Shown: positions 16,218 to 26,326, counted from the stretch's first letter. The stretch is 64,000 bases of DNA from UBA7359 sp041689615 (GCA_041689615.1 JBDNFW010000043.1:1-64000); one strand, 5' to 3'. The notes: generated by a model from the letters alone, not told the origin. Made by a program: numbers and translations.

Positions 16218-17189
16218 ATGAGCCGTTTCTACTATAAACAAAATCGCCTGAAACAATTGAGAGCATTTTGTTACGCTGCGCAACTGAAAAGTATGTCCAA
16301 AGCGGCTAAGCAAATGTTTCTTAGTCAACCTTCTATTTCTCTTTTAATTCAATCACTTGAAAAAGATTTAAGACAGAAATTATTTCTTCGTAAAGGTCCA
16401 AGAATCGCGTTAACAACAGAAGGAACGATATTATTTGAGATGTCCCTGCCTTTGGTTGAAGGCATGGAAACCCTGCCAGAGAGCTTTGAAGAGAAGTGTA
16501 AGCATTCCGTTGTCGGCAGTCTCAATATCGCTGCGGTAGAAGCCATCATCCTTTATACTCTGCCAGATATTATCAAGCGTTATACTGCGTCGTATCCTGA
16601 CATTCATATCAAACTGAATAACGGCAGCGCCGCAGATGGCGTTGAAAAAGTGCGTAATGGCGAAGTTGATTTCGCCATCGGTTCCACACTAAATATCCCG
16701 GATGACATAATCTATTTACCGATATATACATTTGAACCCGTTTTAATCACGCCAATTGGCCATCCACTGCTCAAAAACAATAAGGTAAGTATGCATGACA
16801 TTAGCCAATATGGATTGATATTGTCACCTCAACACATGTCCACCTGGCAAATGGTGGATTTAGTTTTTAAGCAATATAACGTTGATTACAAAGTAAATTT
16901 AGAGGCTGGAGGCTGGGAAGTACTTAAAAAATATGTAGAAAATGGCTTGGGAGTGTCTATTGTCACTGACATTTGTCTGTCTGGAAAAGAAAATCTGGGC
17001 AGAGTGTCATTAACTGAGTATTTCCCGAAAAGAACCTATGGTTTATTTCTTCGTAAAGGAAAAATCCTGTCTCCCGCCGCCCGTGAATTTATCCAGTGCA
17101 TTGATCCAAATGCAATGGAACAATTTAGTGCAGAAAATAATTCAATTAAAAAAGACAGATTGATATTCAAGCTGTCCAACCCCATGTAA
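16218..17189 (+). CDS. LysR-family transcriptional regulator
   Basis: A 323-aa regulator with an N-terminal winged HTH (QLRAFCYAAQLKSMSKAAKQMFLSQPSISLLIQSLE, about 13-48) and a periplasmic-binding-protein-like effector domain (about 100-300). Its effector half is of the CysB/Cbl-like longer kind (LNIAAVEAIILYTLPDIIKRY). Divergent placement next to aceA suggests that it controls isocitrate lyase, responding to an unknown metabolite. The C-terminal 20 residues are polar and unlike neighbours in the family. Family certain, target inferred. Confidence 0.9.
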   Translation: MSRFYYKQNRLKQLRAFCYAAQLKSMSKAAKQMFLSQPSISLLIQSLEKDLRQKLFLRKGPRIALTTEGTILFEMSLPLVEGMETLPESFEEKCKHSVVGSLNIAAVEAIILYTLPDIIKRYTASYPDIHIKLNNGSAADGVEKVRNGEVDFAIGSTLNIPDDIIYLPIYTFEPVLITPIGHPLLKNNKVSMHDISQYGLILSPQHMSTWQMVDLVFKQYNVDYKVNLEAGGWEVLKKYVENGLGVSIVTDICLSGKENLGRVSLTEYFPKRTYGLFLRKGKILSPAAREFIQCIDPNAMEQFSAENNSIKKDRLIFKLSNPM

Positions 17190-17317
17190 GCTAATGGCAC
17201 AGAACATGCGTTCAAACAAATGTAAAAAAGCACTTGAAAATACCCAAGGCAAAGTATCATTATTAGGGTATCTATTAGAGATATACATCAAATTAATGAC
17301 AGAAAAGAGTTCGATTT

Positions 17318-17638
17318 ATGTCAGAAAAAACTGACAATGATTTTGAAGATGACTTGGCAACGCAGGAGGCCAAACCTCGGCTTAAACGGCCGCCATTATA
17401 TAAGGTTATTTTGATAAACGATGATTACACACCAATGGATTTTGTTGTGCATGTACTGGAAATATTTTTCTCAGTCAATAGAGAAAATGCGACACGTATC
17501 ATGTTAGATGTCCACACGCATGGTAAGGGTGTCTGTGGAATATTTACGCATGAAATTGCCGAAACTAAAGTATCATTAGTAAATGAGTATTCGCGTGAAA
17601 ACCAACACCCTCTTCTTTGTACTTTGGAAAAAGCCTAA
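17318..17638 (+). CDS. clpS: ATP-dependent Clp protease adaptor ClpS
   Basis: ClpS delivers N-degron substrates to ClpAP and inhibits ClpA autodegradation. The 106-aa protein has a disordered acidic N-terminal extension (about 1-27), then the folded core: PPLYKVILINDDYTPMDFVV with the residues of the N-end pocket, the HTHGKGVCGIFTHEIAETK segment and the C-terminal QHPLLCTLEKA. It is followed after 11 bp by clpA, the normal arrangement. Confidence 0.96.
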   Translation: MSEKTDNDFEDDLATQEAKPRLKRPPLYKVILINDDYTPMDFVVHVLEIFFSVNRENATRIMLDVHTHGKGVCGIFTHEIAETKVSLVNEYSRENQHPLLCTLEKA

Positions 17639-17649
17639 AGGTAACTCTT

Positions 17650-19917
17650 ATGCTAGATAAAGAACTCGAACTAACACTCAATAATGCATTCAGAGAAGCA
17701 AGAGAATTGCGTCATGAATTTATGACCGTCGAACATTTATTACTCGCATTACTTGATAATCCTTCTGCGACAAGAGTACTTAATGCCTGTGGTGCAAACC
17801 TAAATGGCCTGCACAGTGACTTAGTCTCATTCATACAACAAAACTCACCTATTATCGAAGATGGTGATGATCGTGAAACACAACCGACGCTCGGGTTTCA
17901 ACGTGTATTACAACGTGCCGTTTTTCATGTGCAATCTTCCGGTAAAAAAGAAGTCAGTGGTGCAAATGTTTTGATCGCAATTTTCGGTGAACGAGAATCA
18001 CATGCCGCTTATTTTTTAAGCCAGCAAAATGTTGCTCGGCTTGATGCTGTTAATTTTCTCTCTCATGGTATTGCCAAGATAAATGACGATGATGAACATG
18101 ACGATAACTTTAATGAAATTGAAGAAGATTCACGTCAGGAAGAAAGTAGTAACAATCCTCTTGAAGCCTATGCAGTTAATCTTAATGAACTGGCTATGCA
18201 AGGCAAGATTGACCCTCTCATTGGCAGACAATTAGAAGTACAACGTACTATTCAGATTCTTTGTCGCCGACGTAAGAACAATCCTTTATATGTCGGTGAA
18301 GCAGGTGTTGGTAAAACAGCGATTGCTGAAGGTCTTGCCAAACTCATCGTTGATGGTGAAGTCCCGGATGTATTAATGGACAGCGTCATTTATTCACTCG
18401 ACCTTGGTGCTTTACTTGCCGGAACAAAATATCGTGGTGATTTTGAAAAACGTTTAAAAGCAATTATTTCTCAGTTAAAGAAACAAGAAGGCGCCGTATT
18501 ATTCATCGATGAAATACACACTATTATCGGCGCAGGGGCAACATCCGGTGGTGTCATGGATGCATCCAATATCATTAAACCGGTATTAGCATCCGGTGAT
18601 TTAAAATGTATTGGCTCTACAACTTATCAGGAATACCGTGGCATCTTTGAAAAAGATCGCGCATTAGCCAGACGTTTCCAAAAAATAGATGTTGAAGAAC
18701 CTTCTATTGATGAAACAGTAAAAATTCTACAAGGTTTAAAATCGCGCTTTGAAGAACATCATCACATTAGATATACCAATCAGGCATTACGAACTGCGGC
18801 TGAACTAACAGAACGTTATATTAATGATCGGCACTTACCTGATAAAGCGATAGATGTCATTGATGAAGCTGGCGCAGCTCAACAATTATTACCTGCTTCT
18901 AAACGAAAGAAAACCGTCGGTGTGACTGATATTGAAAACATCATCGCCAAGATTGCACGTATTCCTGCGAAAACAGTCAACAGTTCAGACAAAGATGTTA
19001 TTAAGAATTTAGAACGTAATCTTAAAATGGTTGTGTTTGGACAAGATGAAGCTATCGGCACGTTATCCAATGCAATCAAGATGTCTCGCTCCGGTTTGGG
19101 TAATCCACAAAAACCAATCGGTAACTTCTTATTCGCTGGACCAACAGGCGTTGGTAAAACAGAAGTAACAAGACAGCTTGCCATGCAAATGGGTGTCGAA
19201 CTGGTTCGCTTTGATATGTCTGAATATATGGAACGTCATACTGTTTCCAGGTTGATTGGTGCGCCTCCAGGTTATGTTGGCTTTGATCAAGGCGGTTTAT
19301 TAACGGACTCCATTAATAAACAACCGCATTGTGTGTTATTGCTTGATGAAATGGAAAAAGCACATCCCGATGTGTTTAATTTATTATTACAAGTGTTTGA
19401 TCACGGTACATTAACTGATTCCAATGGTCGCAAAACAGACTTCCGTAATGTCATTGTCGTAATGACGACTAATGCTGGCGCTGAACAAATGAGCCGCTCT
19501 TCCGTTGGTTTTACACATCAGGATCATGCCGGTGATGCAATGGAAAGCATTAAACGAATGTTCAGTCCGGAATTTCGAAATCGTTTGGACGCCATTATTC
19601 AGTTCAATTCGCTTGATAAGAAAACCATTTCCTATGTTGTCGATAAATTCCTGATTGAGCTTGAAGCACAACTTGATGAGAAAAAAGTCACTGTTGAAGT
19701 AACAGAAGAAGCACGTGAGTGGATGGCCGAAAATGGTTATGACAAAGTCATGGGTGCGCGGCCAATGGCGCGACTGATTCAGGACAAGGTTAAGCGTCCT
19801 TTAGCAGAAGAACTTTTATTTGGAAAACTTGAACATGGCGGACACGTTCTCGTAACGTTAGACAAAGATGATATTAAAGTCGAGATTCAAGAAGAAGAAC
19901 TCGAAGGCGCAATATAG
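17650..19917 (+). CDS. clpA: Clp protease ATP-binding subunit ClpA
   Basis: AAA+ unfoldase that feeds proteins to the ClpP peptidase. It has an N-terminal double-repeat domain (about 1-145), an acidic linker (DDDEHDDNFNEIEED), a first AAA+ module with Walker A GEAGVGKT at 216-223 and Walker B LFIDEIH, and a second module with GPTGVGKT at about 495 and LLLDEME. The ClpP-docking loop is VGFTHQ near residue 615, where E. coli has IGL. I start at the ATG at 17650 (MLDKELELTLNNAF), as in homologues, preceded by AAAGG; this gives 755 aa. Confidence 0.96.
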   Translation: MLDKELELTLNNAFREARELRHEFMTVEHLLLALLDNPSATRVLNACGANLNGLHSDLVSFIQQNSPIIEDGDDRETQPTLGFQRVLQRAVFHVQSSGKKEVSGANVLIAIFGERESHAAYFLSQQNVARLDAVNFLSHGIAKINDDDEHDDNFNEIEEDSRQEESSNNPLEAYAVNLNELAMQGKIDPLIGRQLEVQRTIQILCRRRKNNPLYVGEAGVGKTAIAEGLAKLIVDGEVPDVLMDSVIYSLDLGALLAGTKYRGDFEKRLKAIISQLKKQEGAVLFIDEIHTIIGAGATSGGVMDASNIIKPVLASGDLKCIGSTTYQEYRGIFEKDRALARRFQKIDVEEPSIDETVKILQGLKSRFEEHHHIRYTNQALRTAAELTERYINDRHLPDKAIDVIDEAGAAQQLLPASKRKKTVGVTDIENIIAKIARIPAKTVNSSDKDVIKNLERNLKMVVFGQDEAIGTLSNAIKMSRSGLGNPQKPIGNFLFAGPTGVGKTEVTRQLAMQMGVELVRFDMSEYMERHTVSRLIGAPPGYVGFDQGGLLTDSINKQPHCVLLLDEMEKAHPDVFNLLLQVFDHGTLTDSNGRKTDFRNVIVVMTTNAGAEQMSRSSVGFTHQDHAGDAMESIKRMFSPEFRNRLDAIIQFNSLDKKTISYVVDKFLIELEAQLDEKKVTVEVTEEAREWMAENGYDKVMGARPMARLIQDKVKRPLAEELLFGKLEHGGHVLVTLDKDDIKVEIQEEELEGAI

Positions 19918-19921
19918 TTTT

Positions 19922-20935
19922 TTATTCCAGAGTAGAAACTTCTATTCTGTTTCTACCGCTTCGTTTTGCTTTATAAAGCGCTTCATCAGCTGCTTTGATT
20001 GCTGTCTTATTTATATTATTCGCATCATATATTTTATCCGACTCCAGCGTGACTATTCCTATACTCATCGTCACATAATCAGATATATCCGAGCTGCTAT
20101 GAGGTATTGCCAACATTTTTAAATTTTCCATAAATGTTTCACAAAGACTTAATGCATCTTCGTCATCAGTGTGAGGTAAAATCACAGAAAATTCTTCACC
20201 ACCATAACGTGCAGGAAAATCGGATGCGCGTTTAAACGAATCAGCTAAACACTCCGCAACACTCACCAAACAATCATCACCAGCAATGTGTCCATAAGTG
20301 TCGTTATACTGTTTAAAGTAATCAAGATCACACATCAACAAAGACAAGGGATGTTTATGTCTAGTAGCTCGCTGAATTTCTTTATGTAAGGTTTCATCGA
20401 AATAGCGACGATTGGGAAGATTAGTCAAACTATCCAGGTTAGCAAGCTCACAAAGTTTTTCATTCACTAATGATAACTCTTGTGTTCTTTGATCAACCAA
20501 TGCTTGTAAGTGATCCCTGTGCTCTTTTAGTTCATTCTCCAGTCTTTTACTTTCAGAAATATCATATATAAAACCAAAATAAATTGGTTTGCCATTAAGC
20601 TCCGTTTCACCAACCGATAAGCGCATAGGAAACACTGTGCCATTCTTATGTTTACCTACTGCTTCTCGACCAATCCCGATTATTTTTTTAACCTTGGTCT
20701 TTTCATATTTTTTAAGATAGGAATCATGCTCTGAACTATAGGGTTCTGGCATGAGCATATTTATTTTCTGCCCTATAACTTCATCTGATGAATAGCCAAA
20801 AAGTTTTTCAGCTGCTAGATTAAATGTATTTATATGACCCTCACTATTGATGGAAATAATTCCGTCAACAGCGATATCAAGAATCACATCTAATGGTGTA
20901 AGCGAAATATTATCTTTTGATTTTTTATTTTGCAT
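19922..20935 (-). CDS. PAS-GGDEF diguanylate cyclase
   Basis: A 337-aa soluble signalling protein. A PAS domain occupies about 15-130 (VDGIISINSEGHINTFNLAAEK, FGYSSDEVIG), then a coiled-coil linker (about 128-165) and a GGDEF domain (about 168-333). The active site is GGEEF at 245-249, and RASD at 236-239 fits the c-di-GMP inhibitory I-site, five residues before it. It should therefore make c-di-GMP with product feedback. No membrane segment is present, and the PAS ligand is unknown. It is convergent with clpA (4-bp gap) and follows argA on the minus strand. Confidence 0.92.
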   Translation of the reverse strand: MQNKKSKDNISLTPLDVILDIAVDGIISINSEGHINTFNLAAEKLFGYSSDEVIGQKINMLMPEPYSSEHDSYLKKYEKTKVKKIIGIGREAVGKHKNGTVFPMRLSVGETELNGKPIYFGFIYDISESKRLENELKEHRDHLQALVDQRTQELSLVNEKLCELANLDSLTNLPNRRYFDETLHKEIQRATRHKHPLSLLMCDLDYFKQYNDTYGHIAGDDCLVSVAECLADSFKRASDFPARYGGEEFSVILPHTDDEDALSLCETFMENLKMLAIPHSSSDISDYVTMSIGIVTLESDKIYDANNINKTAIKAADEALYKAKRSGRNRIEVSTLE

Positions 20936-20967
20936 TTAATTTAGATATCAAAATAAATATTATTTTA

Positions 20968-22299
20968 TTAATTACTAAGTTCTTTTATCAATGCTTTTGA
21001 GTTACGTTGAAAATTGTACATACTCTGTTTTCCAACCGGCAATGACTCTATTGTTGTTTCAGAAAAACCTCTCTCAAGAAACCAGTGTTCTGTTTGGGTC
21101 GTTAAAACAAAAAGCATTTTTACTCCGAATGTGAGTGCAATTGATTCAATGTACTTAAACAGCAAGTCGCCTTTACCTTGTTCCTGATAATCAGGATGTA
21201 CTGCCATACAAGCCAACTCCATAACATTATCTTCTTTATAATCATGTATTGCAGCACAAGCAATAACACTGCCGTCTCTGGCTAAAACAACATAATCATT
21301 AATATCTGTTTCAATATTTTCTCTTGATCGCTTAACAAGTACACCTTGTTCCTCTAGCGGCTCGATCAATTCAAGTATACCGCCGATATCATTAACCGTT
21401 GCTTGATGAATTGTATCGAAGGGCGTTCCACTTAATAAAGTACCAACACCATCGCGAGTAAATAATTCTTGTAAAATGCCACCATCAATATTTTGATCAA
21501 TATAATGAATACGGTTAACGCCCGCTTCGCATGCCTTAATACCTAATGCCAATGCAGTTGAAGGTGTTTCATCAATATTATTCTTATTGTTCGGATCAAG
21601 TTTCGTTTTTGCCTGCTCGCAAGTAAGCTGTCTTATCGTTTCGCCATTTTCATTTTTTAATACAGAATCATTATTGATCATGATTAATTTATCCGCAGAC
21701 AATTCAATAGCAACTTGTGCGGCAACTTCAATAGAACTTAAATTAAAAATCTCACCAGTGACTGAATATCCCATAGGCGGAACAAGAACAATCTCCCCCG
21801 CTGCAAGTCGAGCATTAATCGTTTCTTTTTCAACATTTCTTACCTTGCCAGTCAAATCAAGATCAACACCATTAACAACGCCATAAGGTCTTCCCGTAAT
21901 ATAATTACCTGAAGCAACTTTAATAGCCGACTCTGCCATCGGTGAATTGGGTAAGCCCATCGATAACAAAGCTTCTATTTGAAACTTCACATCACCAACC
22001 GCTTGTTTAACGCTACTCATGGAGGCTTCATCTGTAACCCGTAACACGCCGTTATACAGTGGCGTGATATTTCTTTCTTTTAGTAACGCATCTATCTGTG
22101 GTCGTGCACCAAACACGATAACGAGTTTGACTGCCAGACTGTTTAACAAGGCAAGATCATGTATCAAGTGAGTAAATGTTTCAGACGCAACAACATCACC
22201 ACCAATTTGCAAAACAAATGTCCTGCCATGATGAGCATGGATATACGGTGCTGCGTTTCTAAAGCAATCAATAAAAGTTTGCTTGTCGTTATTACTCAT
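20968..22299 (-). CDS. argA: N-acetylglutamate synthase
   Basis: Catalyses the first step of arginine synthesis, acetyl-CoA plus glutamate. The 443-aa protein has an amino-acid-kinase-like domain (about 22-280: TFVLQIGGDVV, VIVFGARPQID), which binds the feedback inhibitor arginine in this family, and a GNAT acetyltransferase domain (about 290-430) with the acetyl-CoA loop HPDYQEQGKGDLL. It follows argE by 3 bp on the same strand, so the two arginine genes are one operon. Confidence 0.95.
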   Translation of the reverse strand: MSNNDKQTFIDCFRNAAPYIHAHHGRTFVLQIGGDVVASETFTHLIHDLALLNSLAVKLVIVFGARPQIDALLKERNITPLYNGVLRVTDEASMSSVKQAVGDVKFQIEALLSMGLPNSPMAESAIKVASGNYITGRPYGVVNGVDLDLTGKVRNVEKETINARLAAGEIVLVPPMGYSVTGEIFNLSSIEVAAQVAIELSADKLIMINNDSVLKNENGETIRQLTCEQAKTKLDPNNKNNIDETPSTALALGIKACEAGVNRIHYIDQNIDGGILQELFTRDGVGTLLSGTPFDTIHQATVNDIGGILELIEPLEEQGVLVKRSRENIETDINDYVVLARDGSVIACAAIHDYKEDNVMELACMAVHPDYQEQGKGDLLFKYIESIALTFGVKMLFVLTTQTEHWFLERGFSETTIESLPVGKQSMYNFQRNSKALIKELSN

Positions 22300-22302
22300 T
22301 AT

Positions 22303-23457
22303 TTATTTTCCTTCACAAAAATGAATTAGCATCTTTGACAAGATATTAATCATCGGTTCAATTCTGTCTATTTGTAAATATTCGTTCGGTTGATGCGCTA
22401 GGTCAATATCACCAGGACCAAGAATAACGGTTTCTATACCCATATTATTATAAAAAGGGCCTTCTGTACTAAAAGCGACCGATTCTGACGTATGATTCGT
22501 CAGTTCCTCACACAGTGTAATTATCTCACTGTTTTTTGATGTCTGCATTGGCGGAATACCATCAAACACGGCATTAAACTCAACTTTCAAACCACTAGCT
22601 GCCAACGTCTCTTTTACTTTATTTCGTAACTGCTCGCTCAAATCTTCCAGCTTCATACCTGGCAACATTCTTAAATCCAGAGATAACTCGCAGTTTGCAC
22701 AAATTCGATTCGGACTATCGCCGCCATGTATTCTGCCAAAATTCATCGTTGGCACGGGTATTTTAAAATCTTGATTAATATATTCAGCCTGTAATTCATC
22801 ACGCCATAAACGCAACACAGAAATAACATCATGCATTCCTTCAAGCGCACTATTACCCAATGTTGGATCGCTTGAATGACCAGAACGCCCTTCTATCTGA
22901 ATCGTTTCAATAATAATTCCTTTATGTGTATGTATTGGTTTTAAACCTGTTGGCTCACCAATAATGCAATAACGACCTGATACTTTATTACTCTCTTGAA
23001 TTAATCGCGCACCTGACATTGTGCTTTCTTCATCAGCGGTTGCAACTATAGTAATAGGTTGATTAAATTTAATGTCGGCGAGTCTTTCCAATGTTTCCAG
23101 AATTATTGGAAAGAAACTCTTCATGTCCGCGGTTCCTAAACCATAATAATTATTATTCTTCCTAGTCAAGGTAAAAGGATCCATGTCCCAGCCATTAAGA
23201 TCATATGGCACAGTGTCCGAATGTCCGGATAAAACCAAACCTCCGTCAGTCTCTCCTCTCTTTGCAATCAAATTACATTTTTCTGGGTTGTTACTGACCG
23301 GCATAATCTCACAGGCGAAACCGAGCGCATCCAGCCAATTGGCCAGCGCATCAATGACTTTACGATTACTTTGATCATGTGCTGGGTCGATACTGCTGAC
23401 CGATGGCAAACGGACCAATTCCGCAAAACAGTCTTCAAATTCGGGGGTTTTTCTCAT
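22303..23457 (-). CDS. argE: Acetylornithine deacetylase
   Basis: An M20 zinc hydrolase that releases ornithine from N-acetylornithine. The 384-aa product has LVLSGHSDTVPYD, GTADMKSFFPIILE, VATADEESTMSGA, IGEPTGLKPIH and an AHQPNEYL end, the ArgE subgroup pattern. Together with argA it gives the linear acetyl-cycle-free route. It is divergent from ilvD, with a 125-bp gap. I looked for an ArgR box there and found none that convinces. Confidence 0.93.
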   Translation of the reverse strand: MRKTPEFEDCFAELVRLPSVSSIDPAHDQSNRKVIDALANWLDALGFACEIMPVSNNPEKCNLIAKRGETDGGLVLSGHSDTVPYDLNGWDMDPFTLTRKNNNYYGLGTADMKSFFPIILETLERLADIKFNQPITIVATADEESTMSGARLIQESNKVSGRYCIIGEPTGLKPIHTHKGIIIETIQIEGRSGHSSDPTLGNSALEGMHDVISVLRLWRDELQAEYINQDFKIPVPTMNFGRIHGGDSPNRICANCELSLDLRMLPGMKLEDLSEQLRNKVKETLAASGLKVEFNAVFDGIPPMQTSKNSEIITLCEELTNHTSESVAFSTEGPFYNNMGIETVILGPGDIDLAHQPNEYLQIDRIEPMINILSKMLIHFCEGK

Positions 23458-23582
23458 TTCGTCTTATATTTATTATTTTGTTAATCATCCAACACTGACA
23501 AATATTCAATGCTCATGTATTCTAACGCACCTTTTTCACGCACAACGAATACAATATAGATATTAAGCGCAGGACACCACAG

Positions 23583-25262
23583 ATGAGCAATAAAATAAAT
23601 AAATACAGTTCACGTATCACCGAACCAAAATCTCAGGGCGCATCACAAGCGATGCTCTACGGCACCGGCATGACTGAAGAAGACATGACCAAAGCACAAG
23701 TCGGGATTTCCAGCGTCTGGTTCGAAGGCAATACTTGTAATATGCATTTGCTCGATCTTGCACAAAAAGTAAAAGAAGGCGTTATTGCTGCCGGAATGGT
23801 TGGACTACGTTTTAATACGATTGGTGTTAGCGATGGTATTTCCATGGGTACGGATGGTATGAGCTATTCATTACAATCACGTGATCTAATAGCTGATTCA
23901 ATTGAAACAGTAATGGCTGCTCAATGGTATGACGCAAATATCTCGCTGCCTGGTTGTGATAAAAACATGCCCGGTTGTTTAATCGCGATGGGACGACTTA
24001 ATCGTCCCTCATTAATGGTTTATGGTGGCACCATCAAACCTGGTCATCGTAAAGAAGAAAAACTCGATATCATTTCTGCTTTCCAAAGTTATGGTGAATT
24101 TATTACTGGCGGAATTGATGAGGATACGCGTCAAGATATTGTTAAAAAATCTTGTCCCGGCGCCGGTGCTTGCGGCGGTATGTACACCGCGAACACCATG
24201 GCATCAGCTATCGAAGCAATGGGTATGTCTTTGCCTTACAGTTCTTCAACACCTGCAGTTGATCCTCAAAAATTAGAAGAATGTTTTAAAGCTGGCGAAG
24301 CAATCAAGAACTTATTAGAAAAAGATATTAAACCTCGCGACATCATGACGCGTGAAGCATTTGAAAATGCCATGGTATTAATCATTGTACTCGGCGGCTC
24401 AACGAATGCCGTATTACATTTGTTAGCCATGGCGCGCGCTGTTGATGTCGAATTAACGATTGATGATTTTCAAGCAGTTAGTGATCGCATTCCTTTTCTT
24501 GCAGATCTAAAACCAAGCGGTAAATATGTTATGGAAGATTTACATCTTATTGGTGGTACACCAGCTGTCATGAAATTCTTACTTGAGAATGATTTAATCA
24601 ATGGCGACTGCATGACGGTGACGGGTAAAACCATAAAAGAAAACTTGGCAAACTTACCAAGTCTTACTGAAGGACAAGATATTATTGCGCCACTAGATAA
24701 ACCTCTAAAAGAAAGCGGACACATTCGTATCTTAAAAGGTAACTTTGCACCAGAAGGCTCGGTTGCAAAAATTACCGGTAAAGAAGGTCTATTCTTTTCT
24801 GGGCCAGCTAATGTATTCGATTCTGAAGAAGATATGTTGAAAGCATTGGAAGAAAATAAAATTAATAAAGGCGATGCCATCATCATTCGTTACGAAGGTC
24901 CTAAAGGTGGACCGGGTATGCCAGAAATGCTAACGCCAACTTCTGCCATTATGGGTGCAGGTTTAGGACAAGATATTGCTATGATCACCGATGGTCGTTT
25001 CTCCGGTGGTTCACACGGTTTCATCATTGGACACGTTGTACCCGAAGCACAAGAAGGCGGACCAATCGCGCTTGTTAAAAATGGTGATCGCATCACTATT
25101 AACGCAGAAACAAACGAAATTAAAATGGATGTTTCAGACGAAGAACTCGCATCAAGAAAAGCAAGCTGGACAATGCCTGCTTATAAAGCAACTCGTGGAA
25201 CGCTTTATAAATATATCAAGAATGTGAAGACGGCTTCTGAAGGTTGTGTTACTGACGAATAG
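23583..25262 (+). CDS. ilvD: Dihydroxy-acid dehydratase
   Basis: An Fe-S dehydratase in isoleucine and valine synthesis. The 559-aa length is that of the shorter IlvD class that carries a [2Fe-2S] cluster in studied members. Cluster-binding cysteines are seen in SLPGCDKNMPGC (about 120) and CPGAGACGGMYTANTM (about 193). The C-terminal GRFSGGSHGFIIGHV is conserved. It stands alone with its own promoter region, divergent from argE. Confidence 0.95.
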   Translation: MSNKINKYSSRITEPKSQGASQAMLYGTGMTEEDMTKAQVGISSVWFEGNTCNMHLLDLAQKVKEGVIAAGMVGLRFNTIGVSDGISMGTDGMSYSLQSRDLIADSIETVMAAQWYDANISLPGCDKNMPGCLIAMGRLNRPSLMVYGGTIKPGHRKEEKLDIISAFQSYGEFITGGIDEDTRQDIVKKSCPGAGACGGMYTANTMASAIEAMGMSLPYSSSTPAVDPQKLEECFKAGEAIKNLLEKDIKPRDIMTREAFENAMVLIIVLGGSTNAVLHLLAMARAVDVELTIDDFQAVSDRIPFLADLKPSGKYVMEDLHLIGGTPAVMKFLLENDLINGDCMTVTGKTIKENLANLPSLTEGQDIIAPLDKPLKESGHIRILKGNFAPEGSVAKITGKEGLFFSGPANVFDSEEDMLKALEENKINKGDAIIIRYEGPKGGPGMPEMLTPTSAIMGAGLGQDIAMITDGRFSGGSHGFIIGHVVPEAQEGGPIALVKNGDRITINAETNEIKMDVSDEELASRKASWTMPAYKATRGTLYKYIKNVKTASEGCVTDE

Positions 25263-25296
25263 AATTTTACTTTATATTTCTATTTAACATTTGTTT

Positions 25297-25432
25297 CGCC
25301 TTTAACGGCGACTCACTTTTCCAGACGAAAAAGTAAGTAAAAAGTCTTCTCCCTGATGCTTTGGCCTGCGGCTACCCTCGTCGGCGTGCTGTTATTCGGG
25401 TCGCGCATACATTCGTCCATGAATGAATGCGC
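25297..25432. repeat. Intergenic hairpin-rich repeat remnant
   Basis: The gap after ilvD holds three short inverted repeats in a row: CGCCTTTAACGGCG, ACTTTTCCAGACGAAAAAGT and GCGCAT...ATGCGC (25403-25432). From memory, the block GGCGACTCACTTTTC...GAAAAGTAAG recurs between genes in many proteobacteria. No credible coding frame runs through it. I treat it as one copy of a dispersed non-coding repeat; its function is unknown. Confidence 0.45.
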
Positions 25433-25477
25433 TCATAAATTCAATATGCTAGTCTTTAAAACAAATAAAGCGAGAAT

Positions 25478-26326
25478 ATGATGAAAGGACCACAATTTCT
25501 AATTTATATAAGACCTTTAGTAGAGGTACTACGAAATATTGGCGGTTCTGGATCAACAGCGGATGTTATTGACCAAGTAATTGAGTACATGAATATTCCA
25601 GACGAAGAAGTAGCAAAGACAATTTCATCCGGTGCATCTAGAGTTCGAAATCAAATTGAATGGGCAAGAATGTACCTCGTTAAAACAGATTTAATGGATT
25701 CTTCACAACGAGGAATCTGGAAATTAACTGAAAAGGGTTACGAATCTAATTTGTCTGATGATTATGTCTATCAAATTTTCAAAAAAGTACAAAAGATCTC
25801 ACAAAAAACAAAAAAAGAAAAAAGTGAAGAAGCAGTAACTGAAATCGACGATACTATTGTAGATGATGAAGCTCACGGTGAAGCAATTTTATCTATATTA
25901 AAAAATCTTAGCCCAAGTGGCTTTGAAAAAATATGCAAACGACTTTTAACAGAAGTCGGTGTTCATGATGTACAGATTACTGGTGGTTCCGGAGATCAAG
26001 GAATTGATGGCACGGGAGTAATAAAAGTTAACGATGTTGTAGGGTTTAATATTATTTTCCAATGCAAAAGATATAAGGATGCTGTCGCTCCTCATCATGT
26101 AAGAGATTTCAGAGGCACTATGCAAGGTAGAGCTGATAAGGGAATAATTATCACTACTGCTCGGTTTACTCCTGAAGCCAAGAAAGAAGCAGTGCGTGAT
26201 GGTGTGCCTCCTATAGAACTAATTGATGGTGAAAGGCTTGTAGCTCTATTTGAGAAATACAATCTTGGTTTAAAACCAAAAGTTATCTATGACGTTATTC
26301 CAGACTTTTTTGATAATTACAAATAA
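25478..26326 (+). CDS. mrr: Mrr-like restriction endonuclease
   Basis: A type IV restriction-type protein, 282 aa. The N-terminal winged-helix (Mrr_N) domain spans about 10-95 (GSTADVIDQV, SRVRNQIEWARMYLVKTDLMDSSQRGIWKLTEKG). A charged linker follows, then the Mrr catalytic domain with Glu150, GSGDQGIDGTG (Asp177) and FQCKRYK (Gln195, Lys197), the PD-(D/E)xK signature. All catalytic residues are intact. Mrr cuts methylated DNA, and it also fires under stress in E. coli. No methylase or specificity gene is adjacent. Start is the ATG at 25478 or 25481, with GAGAA just upstream. Confidence 0.92.
   Translation: MMKGPQFLIYIRPLVEVLRNIGGSGSTADVIDQVIEYMNIPDEEVAKTISSGASRVRNQIEWARMYLVKTDLMDSSQRGIWKLTEKGYESNLSDDYVYQIFKKVQKISQKTKKEKSEEAVTEIDDTIVDDEAHGEAILSILKNLSPSGFEKICKRLLTEVGVHDVQITGGSGDQGIDGTGVIKVNDVVGFNIIFQCKRYKDAVAPHHVRDFRGTMQGRADKGIIITTARFTPEAKKEAVRDGVPPIELIDGERLVALFEKYNLGLKPKVIYDVIPDFFDNYK

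Noticed and set aside
23458..23582. ArgR box upstream of argE
   Set aside because: Only loose AT-rich half matches; no pair of 18-bp boxes.
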